DNA from: Geodermatophilus saharensis
GTDB lineage: Bacteria > Actinomycetota > Actinomycetes > Mycobacteriales > Geodermatophilaceae
DNA length: 64,000 bases
Reading direction: 5' to 3'
Assembly: GCF_900188205.1 (NCBI RefSeq)
Contig: NZ_FZOH01000013.1
Coordinates: forward strand, 33,696 to 97,695
Shown here: piece by piece, positions 1-8,469 of the stretch
Numbering within the stretch: the first letter of the stretch is position 1
How the letters are laid out: the number at the start of each line of letters is the position of its first letter
Translations under genes and position numbers: made by a program
The notes under the pieces: model-generated
Database searches by the model: none
Seen by the model: only the letters and a program-made list of their open reading frames with translations
What the model was told of the DNA's origin: nothing

Positions 1-131
1 CCCAGGCGGTGGACCGTGCGGTCCCCGAGCGTGAACTGTCCTGACCTCTCGGCGGTCGTCATGCCCGCCTCCTACCCGTGCGGGCGGGGGCCGACCGTCG
101 GGTCGGGCCCTCGCTCAGGCCGCCGTGTCGC
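1..131. other. Window edge without a confident gene
   Basis: The first 131 bases hold no complete gene. On the plus strand, bases 3-44 can be read as an open frame ending in TGA (QAVDRAVPERELS), which could be the last codons of a gene that begins before the window. This is too short to test. A GC-rich inverted repeat (GCCCGC...GCGGGC, about 64-86) could end transcription between that putative gene and the convergent MFS gene. Confidence 0.25.
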
Positions 132-1346
132 TCAGGCCGCGGTGTCCAGCCGGTCGCCGACCGCGCGACGCCACTGCGCGACGTCGGCGTCGACCCGCGC
201 GCGTTCGCGCAGGTCGGCCCGCCGCACGAGCAGCGCCAGGCCGGTGCCGACGACGGCCAGCCCGGCGCCGACCCAGATCGGCGCGGTGTAGCCGAGGTCG
301 AGGGAGAGGACCAGCGCGCCCAGCGCCGCACCGATCGCGTTGGCCACGTTGAACGCCGCCTGGTTGGCCGCCGACACCAGGGTCCCGCCGCGCACGCGGG
401 CGGCCTCGATGACGCCGTTCTGCACCACCGGGCCCATCGCGAAGGCGACGGTGCCGAAGAGCACGAGCAGCACGACGGCGGCGGCCGGGGTGCCGGCGAG
501 CAGGGCGAAGGCCGCGAGCAGGCCGGCGGTGGTCAGCAGCCCGACGGCGACGAAGGCGAACCCGAAGCGGTCGCCGAGCCGCCCGCCGGCCAGGGTGCCG
601 ACGGTGGTGCCCACGCCGAACAGCGCCAGCACCGGCGTCACCCAGCCCGACGACAGGCCGGCCAGCTCGGTGAGGATCGGGGTGACGTAGCTGTAGACGG
701 CGAACAGCGCGGCGAACCCCAGCATGGTCAGCGCCAGGACCAGCCACACCTGCGCCCGGCGGAACGCGGCCAGCTCCGACCTCAGGTCACCGCGCTCGCC
801 GGCGCCGGCCGGCAGCCAGGCCAGCAGGCCGGCGATGGTGACCAGCCCGACGACGGCGATGCCGCCGAGGACCAGCCGCCAGCTCAGCTGCTGGGCCACC
901 AGCGTGCCGAGGGGGACGCCGACGACGTTGGCCAGCGTGAGGCCGGTGATCATCAGCGAGATCGCCTGGGTGGCCCGCTCGGGCGCGACCAGCCGGCGCG
1001 CGGCCACCGCGCCCACGCCGAAGAAGGAGCCGTGCGCCAGGGCGGTGAGCACCCGCGCGGCGACCAGCGTCTCGTAGGTGGGGGCCAGGGCCGACAGCGC
1101 GTTGCCGACGACGAAGACGACCATCAGCGCGACCAGCGTCTGCCGGGGCGGGAAGCGCACCCCGAGCGCGGTCAGCGTCGGGGCGCCGAGCACGACGCCG
1201 ACCGCGTAGGCGGAGATGAGCAGGCCGACGGCCGACACCGAGACGCCGAGACCGTCGGCGATCTCGGGCAGCATGCCCATCACCACGAACTCGGTGGTGC
1301 CGATGCCGAAGGCGCCGATGGCGAGGGCGAGCAGACCGCGGGGCAC
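132..1346 (-). CDS. MFS transporter, DHA1/AraJ-type efflux permease
   Basis: A 404-residue integral membrane protein with about 12 hydrophobic segments and almost no soluble extension, which is the usual length for 12-TM major facilitator exporters. The N-terminus carries GIGTTEFVVMGMLPEIA, typical of the AraJ/YdhP/Cmx branch of drug and sugar efflux permeases, and an R-x-G-D-R-F-G loop follows TM8. It should be a proton-driven exporter in the cytoplasmic membrane; the substrate cannot be read from sequence. The start is GTG at 1346 (MPRGLLALA), with a GGGAG stretch about 9 nt upstream. It appears monocistronic, and no regulator is next to it. Confidence 0.85.
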   Translation of the reverse strand: MPRGLLALAIGAFGIGTTEFVVMGMLPEIADGLGVSVSAVGLLISAYAVGVVLGAPTLTALGVRFPPRQTLVALMVVFVVGNALSALAPTYETLVAARVLTALAHGSFFGVGAVAARRLVAPERATQAISLMITGLTLANVVGVPLGTLVAQQLSWRLVLGGIAVVGLVTIAGLLAWLPAGAGERGDLRSELAAFRRAQVWLVLALTMLGFAALFAVYSYVTPILTELAGLSSGWVTPVLALFGVGTTVGTLAGGRLGDRFGFAFVAVGLLTTAGLLAAFALLAGTPAAAVVLLVLFGTVAFAMGPVVQNGVIEAARVRGGTLVSAANQAAFNVANAIGAALGALVLSLDLGYTAPIWVGAGLAVVGTGLALLVRRADLRERARVDADVAQWRRAVGDRLDTAA

Positions 1347-1471
1347 GAGAGGGACTCCCAGGGGACGACGGCGGACGGGGCGAGGCGGACGTCGTCGTCC
1401 GGAGTGGTTGTCCTACCCAACCGCAAGGCGCCGGCCGCGCGGGACATGCCCCGCGCGGCCGGTGGTCCTGC

Positions 1472-2656
1472 TCACGCTCGGGGCTGCAGGAGCACCTTCA
1501 CCGCGCCGTCCTTCTTCTCGCGGAAGTCGGCGTAGGCCTGCGGCGCCTGCTCCAGCGGGACCCGGTGGGTGGCGAAGTCGTCGACGCCGAGCGGGTCGCC
1601 GTCGACCAGCAGCGGCAGGATGTCGGGCACCCAGCGCCACACGTTGGCCTGGCCCATGCGCAGCTGGATCTGCTTGTCGAACATCTTCGACAGCGGCATC
1701 GGGTCGGTCGCCCCGCCGTAGACCCCGGACAGCGAGATGGTCCCGCCCCGCCGGACGGCCTCGATCGCCGTGTTCAGGGCGGCCAGCCGGTCGACGCCGG
1801 CGACCTTCATCACCGGCGCCATGATCGCGTCGGGGATGACCGCCGTGGCCTTCTGCGCGAGGGAGGCGAGCGGGGAGCCGTGCGCCTCCATGCCGACCGC
1901 GTCGATGACCGCGTCCGGCCCGCGGCCGTCGGTCAGGTCGCGGATCGCGCCGACGACGTCGTCCTGGTCGGTGGAGCGGATCACCTCGGTGCCGCGGGCG
2001 GTGGCCCGGGCCAGCCGCTCCGGGACGACGTCGGAGGCCACGACGCGCTGACCCAGGTGGGCGGCGATGCGGGTGCACATGTCGCCGATCGGGCCGAGGC
2101 CCAGCACCAGCAGCGTGCCCCCGGGCGGGGTCGCGGCGTACTGCACCGCCTGCCAGGAGGTGGGCAGCACGTCGGAGAGGTAGACGAAGCGGTCGTCGGA
2201 CGGGCCGTCGGGGACCTTGATCGGCAGCGTGTTGCCGAAGGGCACCCGCAGGTACTCGGCCTGACCGCCGGGCACCTGCCCGTAGAGCTTGGTGTAGCCG
2301 AACAGCGAGGCACCGAAGCCCTGCTCGCGGTTCTGCGTGGTCTCGCACTGCGACTGCAGGCCCTGCGAGCACATCCAGCAGGTGTTGCAGGAGATGTTGA
2401 ACGGAACGACGACGCGGTCACCGGGCCTGACGGCGGTCACCGCGGAGCCGACCTCGCGCACGATCCCCATCGGCTCGTGCCCCATGACGTCGCCGGTGGA
2501 CATGAACGGCGCCATCACCTCGATCAGGTGCAGGTCCGACCCGCAGATGCCGCTGGAGGTGATCTCGACGATGACGTCGGTGTCCTCCTGCAGCGTCGGG
2601 TCCGGGACGGTGTCGACCTGGACGTGGGCACGTCCGTGCCAGGTGACTGCGCGCAT
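1472..2656 (-). CDS. Zinc-dependent alcohol dehydrogenase, formaldehyde-dehydrogenase-like
   Basis: Medium-chain dehydrogenase of 394 residues. The catalytic zinc site is visible (CGSDLHL and GHEPMG), as is the four-cysteine structural-zinc loop (CNTCWMCSQGLQSQC) and the nucleotide-binding LGLGPIGDM. It resembles the glutathione-independent, FDH-like branch, so oxidation of an alcohol or aldehyde with NAD(P) is likely; the substrate is unknown. The open frame runs 50 codons further upstream, but ATG 2656 (MRAVTWHG) is chosen because GAGGAG lies about 8 nt before it and family members start here. A second FDH-like enzyme with the same metal-site layout lies at 61370-62518. No dedicated regulator is adjacent. 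Confidence 0.85.
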   Translation of the reverse strand: MRAVTWHGRAHVQVDTVPDPTLQEDTDVIVEITSSGICGSDLHLIEVMAPFMSTGDVMGHEPMGIVREVGSAVTAVRPGDRVVVPFNISCNTCWMCSQGLQSQCETTQNREQGFGASLFGYTKLYGQVPGGQAEYLRVPFGNTLPIKVPDGPSDDRFVYLSDVLPTSWQAVQYAATPPGGTLLVLGLGPIGDMCTRIAAHLGQRVVASDVVPERLARATARGTEVIRSTDQDDVVGAIRDLTDGRGPDAVIDAVGMEAHGSPLASLAQKATAVIPDAIMAPVMKVAGVDRLAALNTAIEAVRRGGTISLSGVYGGATDPMPLSKMFDKQIQLRMGQANVWRWVPDILPLLVDGDPLGVDDFATHRVPLEQAPQAYADFREKKDGAVKVLLQPRA

Positions 2657-2943
2657 GAGTGGGCTCCTCGGGTCCTCGTCAAGGGGGTCTGTTCCGGGCT
2701 CCTGCCCCACGTGAGCCTCGTCGCGCCTGGTCAGCCCAGGTGCGCGGCGCGTCGGTGACGCTCCGTCAGTGGAGATGACCGGTGCGTGGAGAGACGTCCG
2801 TGTCATCCCGTGCTGGACGCCACACCAACCGGCTTCTGTACCCCCGTCGTCAGATCACGAAAACGTCACGGCGTGTTTACATGGGCCCCGCCCGCTCCCC
2901 CGGGCACCGCACGACGTCCCTGTCCCCGACGGAAGTCAGGTGC

Positions 2944-4122
2944 ATGACCGAGCTCCACCACGACCGCCTCCTCGACGGAGGGACGGACCCGCGACCGACC
3001 GCGGCCGGAACCCTCCGCACGGCTCCGGCGGCGTCGCCCTCCCGGCGGCGCCCCTGGCCCGGGAAGGCCCGGCGCACGACCCCGCAGGGACGTCAGGGGG
3101 AGACGTCCTCGGCCGCGGAGTCCACGCCGACCCGGAACGCCGGCGGCCTCGAGGTCCGGGCCGTCGTCCTCACCGGCAACACCGTCGTCGACCCCCCGGG
3201 GGACGACCGGGCCGCCGCGCCCGCCGACGTCGTCGAGGAGGTCCTCGCCGCCGAGCCGGTGACCGCCGTGGCCGACGCCGCCGAGCTGGTCGAGGCCGCC
3301 GACGCCCAGGCGCTGGCCGTCGTCGCCGGGCCCGCCGCGGAGGTCCGGCCCGGCGACGGGCCCGTCGCCTCCTCCCCTCGGCGCTCCCGGTTCCGGGTGC
3401 CGCGCCGCCGCCCGGCCTTCTACCTCGCCGCCGCGCTCGTCGGCGCCCTGGCCGTCGGCAGCACCTCCGCCGGCGACGGCGTGGCCCGGGCCCACGGCAC
3501 CGAGCCGGTGAGCTCCTCGGTCAGCGTGGCCGAGGAGCTCGGCCTCGACCGCGAGGACCTGGCCGCCGACGCCGCCGCGCAGGCCGACGCCGCCGCGCTC
3601 GGCGAGGTGACCGCCAGCCGCAACGCCCGCGAGGCCGAGGCCGCCGCGGCTGCCCAGGCCCAGGCCGAGGCCGACCGGGTCGCCGCCGAGGCGGCCGCCG
3701 CCGCGGCCGCGGAGGCAGCCCGGCCGAAGGCCGTCCTGCCGGTGGCCGGCGGCCGGCTCACCAGCACCTTCGGCGCCCGCTGGGGCACCCTGCACGCCGG
3801 CATCGACCTCGCCGCCCCCATGCTCACCCCCGAGTACGCCGCCGCCGACGGCGTCGTCCTCGAGGCGGGCCCGGCCAGCGGGTACGGCAACGCCGTCTAC
3901 ATCCAGCACGACAACGGCGACGTCACCGTCTACGGGCACATGGAGGAGATCCTCGTGCAGCCCGGCCAGGTGGTCCGCGCCGGCGACACCATCGCCCTGC
4001 TGGGCAACCGCGGTCAGTCGACCGGACCGCACCTGCACTTCGAGGTGCACGTCGGCGGCATCGACGGGCAGAAGATCGACCCGATCCCGTGGCTGCAGGA
4101 GCGCGGCGTCAGCGTCTCGTAG
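2944..4122 (+). CDS. M23-family peptidoglycan endopeptidase, membrane-anchored
   Basis: A 392-residue protein. It begins with a charged, low-complexity cytoplasmic region of about 155 residues. One transmembrane segment follows (FYLAAALVGALAVGSTSAG), then an Ala/Glu-rich stretch likely to be coiled coil, and then a C-terminal LytM/M23 domain (about 265-385). Zinc ligands are H284 and D288 (HAGID) and H365 (H363-L-H365-F-E). The family cleaves peptide cross-links in peptidoglycan outside the membrane. ATG 2944 is preferred, although the frame is open back to 2782 and another ATG sits at 2881. A hairpin at 4142-4173 closes the unit. The long disordered cytoplasmic N-terminus is unusual for this family and might bind a partner. 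Confidence 0.85.
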   Translation: MTELHHDRLLDGGTDPRPTAAGTLRTAPAASPSRRRPWPGKARRTTPQGRQGETSSAAESTPTRNAGGLEVRAVVLTGNTVVDPPGDDRAAAPADVVEEVLAAEPVTAVADAAELVEAADAQALAVVAGPAAEVRPGDGPVASSPRRSRFRVPRRRPAFYLAAALVGALAVGSTSAGDGVARAHGTEPVSSSVSVAEELGLDREDLAADAAAQADAAALGEVTASRNAREAEAAAAAQAQAEADRVAAEAAAAAAAEAARPKAVLPVAGGRLTSTFGARWGTLHAGIDLAAPMLTPEYAAADGVVLEAGPASGYGNAVYIQHDNGDVTVYGHMEEILVQPGQVVRAGDTIALLGNRGQSTGPHLHFEVHVGGIDGQKIDPIPWLQERGVSVS

Positions 4123-4141
4123 CCGCGACCCCGTCCCGGCG

Positions 4142-4173
4142 CGCCCCCTCCCGGCAGGTCCGGGCAGGGGGCG
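4142..4173 (+). terminator. Hairpin after the M23 peptidase gene
   Basis: CGCCCCCT pairs with AGGGGGCG around an inner CCCGG/CCGGG stem, 20 nt after the stop codon. There is no U-tract, as is usual for intrinsic terminators in high-GC actinobacteria. Confidence 0.5.
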
Positions 4174-4212
4174 GCGCCGTCCGGGGACACTGCGAGGGGA
4201 CGTCGAGGGGAG

Positions 4213-5136
4213 GTGGCGCGGGTGGGAGCCGGGCACCGGCACGACCACGGCACTGCCGCCGGCGCCTCCCGCGGCCGGCTCGCGGCGGTCCTCGTGCTCA
4301 CCCTCGCGGTGCTCGCGGCCGAGGTCGTCGGGGCCCTGGTCTCGGGTTCGCTGGCGCTGCTGGCCGACGCCGGCCACATGGCCACCGACGCCCTCGGGAT
4401 CGGCCTGGCCCTCGGCGCGGTGACGCTCGCCCAGCGCCCGGCCCGCGGCCGGCGCACCTTCGGCTGGCAGCGGGTGGAGATCCTCGCCGCCGTCGCCAAC
4501 GGGCTGCTGCTGGCCGGGGTCGCGGTGGTGGTGGTCGTCGAGGCCGTCCGCCGCATCGGCGACCCGCCGGAGATCGACCCCGCGGTGGTGCTCGCGGTCG
4601 CCGCCGCGGGGCTGCTGGCCAACCTCGCCGGGCTGGCCCTGCTGCACCGGCGCCGCGGGTCGCTGGCCGTGCGCGGCGCCCACCTGGAACTGCTCGGGGA
4701 CGCGCTCGGCTCGGTCGCGGTCCTGCTCGCCGGCGCCGTCGTCGCCCTCACCGGGTGGACGCCGGCCGACACCGTCGCCGCGCTGCTGGTCGCCGCCCTG
4801 GTGCTGCCGCGCGCCTGGACCCTGCTGCGCGAGTCCCTCGACGTCCTGCTCGAGGCCGCCCCGCGCGACGTCGACCTCGACCGGGTCCGCGCCCACATCC
4901 TCCGGGTGGACGGGGTCGTCGGGGTGCACGACCTGCACGCCTGGACGATCACCTCGGGCCTGCCGGTGCTGTCGGCGCACGTCGTCGTCACCGACGAGGC
5001 GCTGGCCGCCGGCCACGGCGGGCGGGTGCTCGACGCGCTGTCGGGGTGCCTGGGCGACCACTTCGACGTCGCCCACTGCACCTTCCAGATCGAGGCCGAG
5101 GCGCACGCCGGGCACGAGGCCCCCGTCCACGATTGA
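4213..5136 (+). CDS. Cation diffusion facilitator (zinc/cobalt/cadmium exporter)
   Basis: A 307-residue CDF transporter with six membrane segments, followed by a cytoplasmic C-terminal domain of about 80 residues (VDLDRVRAHILRVDGVVGVHDLH), the usual CDF regulatory fold. A short His-rich N-terminus (GHRHDHG) could bind metal. The TM2 metal site is H55-x3-D59; at the TM5 site the usual His is Glu (E159-x3-D163). The protein should export divalent cations using the proton gradient. The start is GTG 4213, directly behind GAGGGGAG. It is followed by a copy of the dispersed 64-nt repeat and then ctaG. A metal-homeostasis link with ctaG is possible but unproven. Confidence 0.9.
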   Translation: MARVGAGHRHDHGTAAGASRGRLAAVLVLTLAVLAAEVVGALVSGSLALLADAGHMATDALGIGLALGAVTLAQRPARGRRTFGWQRVEILAAVANGLLLAGVAVVVVVEAVRRIGDPPEIDPAVVLAVAAAGLLANLAGLALLHRRRGSLAVRGAHLELLGDALGSVAVLLAGAVVALTGWTPADTVAALLVAALVLPRAWTLLRESLDVLLEAAPRDVDLDRVRAHILRVDGVVGVHDLHAWTITSGLPVLSAHVVVTDEALAAGHGGRVLDALSGCLGDHFDVAHCTFQIEAEAHAGHEAPVHD

Positions 5137-5138
5137 CG

Positions 5139-5198
5139 GAGGACCCCCTCGCCCCCCACCGCTCGCAGGCTCGCGGCGGGCCCCTGCGACGGGGCCGC
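5139..5198 (+). repeat. Dispersed palindromic repeat, copy A
   Basis: Copy of the AGGACC...GGGGCC element, starting 2 nt after the stop codon of the CDF gene and in the same orientation. The outer arms GACCCCCTCG and CGACGGGGCC pair imperfectly around an inner stem (CCGC...GCGG). It is the most diverged at its right end, lacking the TTCCAG seen in copies B, C and F. Confidence 0.7.
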
Positions 5199-5255
5199 AC
5201 CCCCGGGGGCCGTGGTGGGACAGTGGGGAGCGACCGCGGAGGACCGGAGGTACAG

Positions 5256-6212
5256 GTGGAGCACGGGCACCACTCGGGCATGTGGGTGCCCGGCGAACCA
5301 CCCACGTGGGGACGGCTGTTCCTGCCGCACCTCGACGCGTGGTCGGTGCTGCCGGTGCTCGCCCTGCTCGGCCTGGTCGCCTACCTCGTCGGCGTGGTCC
5401 GGCTGCGCCGCTCGGGCGTGACCTGGCCGTGGTGGCGCACGGCGTCGTGGGCGGCGGGGTGCCTGTCGCTGTTCGCCGTAACCGGGACCTGGCTCAACGG
5501 CTACGGCATGGTGCTGTTCAGCGTGCACATGGCGCAGCACATGGTGCTGTCGATGGTGGCGCCGCTGCTGCTGCTGCTCGGCCGCCCGGTGACCCTCGCG
5601 CTGCGGGCGCTGCCGCGGGGGAGGGGAGTGGCCGGGGTGCCGCGGGCGCTGCTGCTCGACGCCCTGCACAGCCGGGTGGCCCGCTTCCTCTCCCACCCGC
5701 TGTTCACGCTGCCGCTGTTCCTGGTGAGCCTCTACGGCGTCTACTTCACGCCCGTCTTCGACGCCCTCATGGGTGACCCGCTCGGGCACCAGTTCATGCT
5801 CGCCCACTTCACCGTGACCGGGCTGCTGTTCTTCGGGCCGATCCTGGCCCAGGACCCGTGGCCCCGACAGGTCGGTCACGCCGGCCGGATGCTCGAGCTG
5901 CTGATCCCGATGCCGCTGCACGCCTTCTTCGGCGTCGCGATCATGATGTCGTCGTCGCTGGTGGTGCGGACCTTCGTCGACCCGCCGGCCGGCTGGGGCG
6001 TCGACCCGCTCACCGACCAGAACACCGCCGGCAGCATCGCCTGGTCCTTCGGCGAGCTGCCGACGGTCCTCGTCCTGGTGGTCGTGCTGGCGAGCTGGAT
6101 GCGCTCGGAGGAGCGTCGCGGCCGCCGGATCGACCGGGTCGCCGCCCGCACCGACGACGCCGAGCTCGAGGCCTACAACGCCCGGCTGCGGGCCATGGCC
6201 GCCCGCAGGTGA
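5256..6212 (+). CDS. ctaG: Cytochrome c oxidase assembly protein, CtaG (caa3) family
   Basis: A 318-residue membrane protein of the Caa3_CtaG family with about seven hydrophobic segments. Conserved histidines lie in and beside the membrane (HMAQHMVLSM, GHQFMLAHF, PLHAFFG), the residues thought to handle copper for oxidase assembly. The GTG at 5256 is set 5 nt behind GGAGG. It sits 3.7 kb before ctaD, which fits a role in maturing the oxidase CuB or CuA centre. The family role is known in Bacillus; in this organism it is inferred. The C-terminus is a charged cytoplasmic tail. Confidence 0.85.
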   Translation: MEHGHHSGMWVPGEPPTWGRLFLPHLDAWSVLPVLALLGLVAYLVGVVRLRRSGVTWPWWRTASWAAGCLSLFAVTGTWLNGYGMVLFSVHMAQHMVLSMVAPLLLLLGRPVTLALRALPRGRGVAGVPRALLLDALHSRVARFLSHPLFTLPLFLVSLYGVYFTPVFDALMGDPLGHQFMLAHFTVTGLLFFGPILAQDPWPRQVGHAGRMLELLIPMPLHAFFGVAIMMSSSLVVRTFVDPPAGWGVDPLTDQNTAGSIAWSFGELPTVLVLVVVLASWMRSEERRGRRIDRVAARTDDAELEAYNARLRAMAARR

Positions 6213-6216
6213 CCGG

Positions 6217-6281
6217 CTGGAACGGCCCCGCTGCAGGGGCCCGCGCCGAGCGTGCGAGGCGTGGGCAGCAGCGGGGTCCTT
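6217..6281 (-). repeat. Dispersed palindromic repeat, copy B
   Basis: It fills the gap between the convergent ctaG and MFS genes. Read on the minus strand it runs AAGGACCCCGCTGC...GCAGCGGGGCCGTTCCAG, 3 nt after the MFS stop codon TAG. The other end is 4 nt after the ctaG stop. Its long stem could stop transcription from both sides. Confidence 0.75.
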
Positions 6282-6284
6282 CGT

Positions 6285-7883
6285 CTACCCGACGTGGACG
6301 ACGCCGTCGCCGGTGGGGACGTCGTCCTTGGTCGCCTTGATCAGCAGCCCGGCCACGATCGAGCCGGCGACCAGCAGGGCCGCCGCCCAGGTGAACGCCG
6401 TCGTGTAGCCCTCCACCTGGCCCTGCAGGCCCACGGTCGGGTCCTGCGGGTTCGCACCCGAGGACAGCGCGTCCGCGGTGTAGGCGCTGATGGCGCCGAC
6501 CGACAGCGAGGCGAGGACCGCGGTGCCGATCGAGGCGCCCACCTGCTGGGTGGCGTTGAGCACCGCGCTGGCGGCGCCGGCGTCCTGCTCCCCGGCGCCC
6601 ACGAGCGCCAGGTTGGACAGCGGCACGAACGTGAAGCCCAGGCCCAGGCCCAGCAGCAGCTGACCGGGGAAGGGCAGGGTCCAGAAGCTGGTGCCGAGGC
6701 CGACGAACGACAGGGTGAACAGGCCCGCCGCGGCCAGCAGCCCGCCGACCACCATGAGCGGCTTGGGCCCGAGCCGCGGGGTGAGCGCGCTGGCCGCGCC
6801 GGCCGAGACGAAGACGCCGAGGGTGGTGGGCAGCGAGGCCAGCCCCGCCCGCACCGGCGTGTACCCGAGCACCTGCTGGAAGTAGAGGCTGAGGAAGAAG
6901 AACGCCCCGATCAGCCCGGCGCCGACCAGCGTGGAGGTCAGGTAGGCGCCGCCGCGGTTGCGGTCGAGGACGATGCGCATCGGCAGCAGCGGGTTGCGGG
7001 TGCGCAGCTCCAGCAGCACGAACAGCGCCACCAGCACCAGGCCGGCGACGATGAACACCCACGCCGGCCCGTCGGTCCAGCCGCTCTCGGGGGTGAGCAG
7101 CGTGGTGCTGCCCTGCGCCGCCGCCTGGGCGTTGGCGGCCGCGGTCTCGGCGGCGTTGGTCTGGGACGCCTCGGCGACCCGGGTGAACCCGTACACGATC
7201 GACGCGAGGCCCAGGGTCACCAGCACGGCGCCGGGGATGTCGTACCGCGTGTCCCCGGGTGCCTTGCTCTCCGGGACGATCGGGATGGCCAGCGCGATGG
7301 CCAGCAGGGCGACCGGCAGGTTGACCCAGAAGCACCAGCGCCAGTCGGCGTACTCGGTCAGCACCCCGCCGAGCAGCAGCCCGACCGCCGACCCGCCACC
7401 GGCGATCGCGCCGTAGACGCCGAAGGCCTTGGCCCGCTCCCTCGGGTCGGTGAACAGCACGGTGAGCAGGGCCAGCGAGGCCGGCGCCAGCAGGGCGCCG
7501 AAGACCCCCTGCAGCGCCCGGGCGCCGAAGAGCATCGCCTCGTTCTGTGCGAGGCCACCCACCGCCGAGGCGACGGCGAACCCGGCCGCGCCCACGAGGT
7601 AGGTGCGCTTGCGGCCCCAGAAGTCGGCGATGCGGCCGCCGAGGAGCAGGAAGCCGCCGAAGGTCAGGGTGTAGGCGGTGACGATCCACTGCTGGGTCGC
7701 CGCGCTGATGTCCAGCCCGCCCTCGGAGGCGGGCGCGGACACGGCGGGCAGCGCGATGTTGACGATCGTCGCGTCGAGGATGACCAGCAGGACGGTCATC
7801 GCGATGACGCCGAGGGCCAGCCAGCGCTTCTCGTAGGGCTCCGCGGCCGGGGTGTCCGCGGACGTGGACGACGGGTGGCTCAT
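6285..7883 (-). CDS. MFS transporter, DHA2/EmrB-QacA family (14 TM)
   Basis: A 532-residue membrane protein with about 14 hydrophobic segments, the normal size of the DHA2 drug:proton antiporters. The TM1 signature LDATIVNIALPAV is plain, and GGRIADFWGRK is the motif A loop. Between TM segments 7 and 8 there is an extended region rich in Ala, Thr and Gln. It is expected to export drugs or lipophilic compounds. The start is ATG 7883. It is divergent from the phosphoesterase gene across 78 nt, in which CGTACGG and CCGTACG form an inverted repeat (about 7898-7931) that could be a regulator site; no regulator is encoded beside it. Confidence 0.88.
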   Translation of the reverse strand: MSHPSSTSADTPAAEPYEKRWLALGVIAMTVLLVILDATIVNIALPAVSAPASEGGLDISAATQQWIVTAYTLTFGGFLLLGGRIADFWGRKRTYLVGAAGFAVASAVGGLAQNEAMLFGARALQGVFGALLAPASLALLTVLFTDPRERAKAFGVYGAIAGGGSAVGLLLGGVLTEYADWRWCFWVNLPVALLAIALAIPIVPESKAPGDTRYDIPGAVLVTLGLASIVYGFTRVAEASQTNAAETAAANAQAAAQGSTTLLTPESGWTDGPAWVFIVAGLVLVALFVLLELRTRNPLLPMRIVLDRNRGGAYLTSTLVGAGLIGAFFFLSLYFQQVLGYTPVRAGLASLPTTLGVFVSAGAASALTPRLGPKPLMVVGGLLAAAGLFTLSFVGLGTSFWTLPFPGQLLLGLGLGFTFVPLSNLALVGAGEQDAGAASAVLNATQQVGASIGTAVLASLSVGAISAYTADALSSGANPQDPTVGLQGQVEGYTTAFTWAAALLVAGSIVAGLLIKATKDDVPTGDGVVHVG

Positions 7884-7961
7884 GTGGGTCCTCGGGGACT
7901 CGTACGGGGGTGGACCGGGTCATCGGCCGTACGCAACGTAGTGCCCTGCGACGATGGTCCG

Positions 7962-8465
7962 GTGCCCCTCTCGCTGGTGGTGACGTCCGACACGCACCTG
8001 CCCAAGCGTGCACGTGACCTGCCCCACTCCCTCTGGGACGCCGTCGACGCCGCGGACCTCGTCGTGCACGCCGGCGACTGGGTCGACGTCGCCCTCCTGG
8101 ACCTGCTGGAGGCCCGCTCGCGCCGGCTGCTCGCCGTCCACGGCAACAACGACCACGGCCCGCTGCGCGAGCGGCTGCCCGAGGTCGCGCGGGCCGAGGT
8201 GGAGGGTCTGCGGATCGCCGTCGTGCACGAGACCGGCGACGCCAAGGGCCGCGAGCGCCGGTGCGCCGCCCGCTTCCCCGACACCGACGTGCTGTTCTTC
8301 GGCCACAGCCACATCCCGTGGGACAGCACCACCGGCACCGGCCTGCGGCTGCTCAACCCCGGGTCGCCCACCGACCGCCGCCGCCAGCCCCACGGCACCT
8401 TCCTCACCGCCGTCGCCGACCGCGGCGCGCTCACCGCGGTGACGTTCCACCCCGTCCCCCGGTGA
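7962..8465 (+). CDS. Metallophosphoesterase, YfcE/MJ0936 family
   Basis: A 167-residue single-domain calcineurin-like phosphodiesterase. All metal motifs are present in order: SDTH near the start, HAGDWVD, HGNNDH and FGHSH near the end. These ligate two metal ions (usually Mn) in the family, which hydrolyses phosphodiester bonds in small substrates; the natural substrate is usually unknown. GTG 7962 gives VPLSLVVTSDTH, the expected N-terminus. The rRNA methyltransferase gene starts 4 nt after its stop, so the two are likely cotranscribed. Confidence 0.85.
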   Translation: MPLSLVVTSDTHLPKRARDLPHSLWDAVDAADLVVHAGDWVDVALLDLLEARSRRLLAVHGNNDHGPLRERLPEVARAEVEGLRIAVVHETGDAKGRERRCAARFPDTDVLFFGHSHIPWDSTTGTGLRLLNPGSPTDRRRQPHGTFLTAVADRGALTAVTFHPVPR

Positions 8466-8469
8466 CCCG

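Noticed and set aside
2656..2806. Upstream extension of the alcohol dehydrogenase to 2806
   Set aside because: Fifty extra residues are not family-like, whereas ATG 2656 has GAGGAG at the right distance.
2760..2943. Possible c-di-AMP (ydaO) riboswitch before the M23 peptidase gene
   Set aside because: Known upstream of actinobacterial wall hydrolases, but the conserved core elements could not be recognised.
2769..6212. Very long plus-strand open frame of over 1100 codons
   Set aside because: The frame is open only because of high GC; its translation is Arg/Pro/Gly-rich without domains, except for the final 318 codons, which are the real ctaG.
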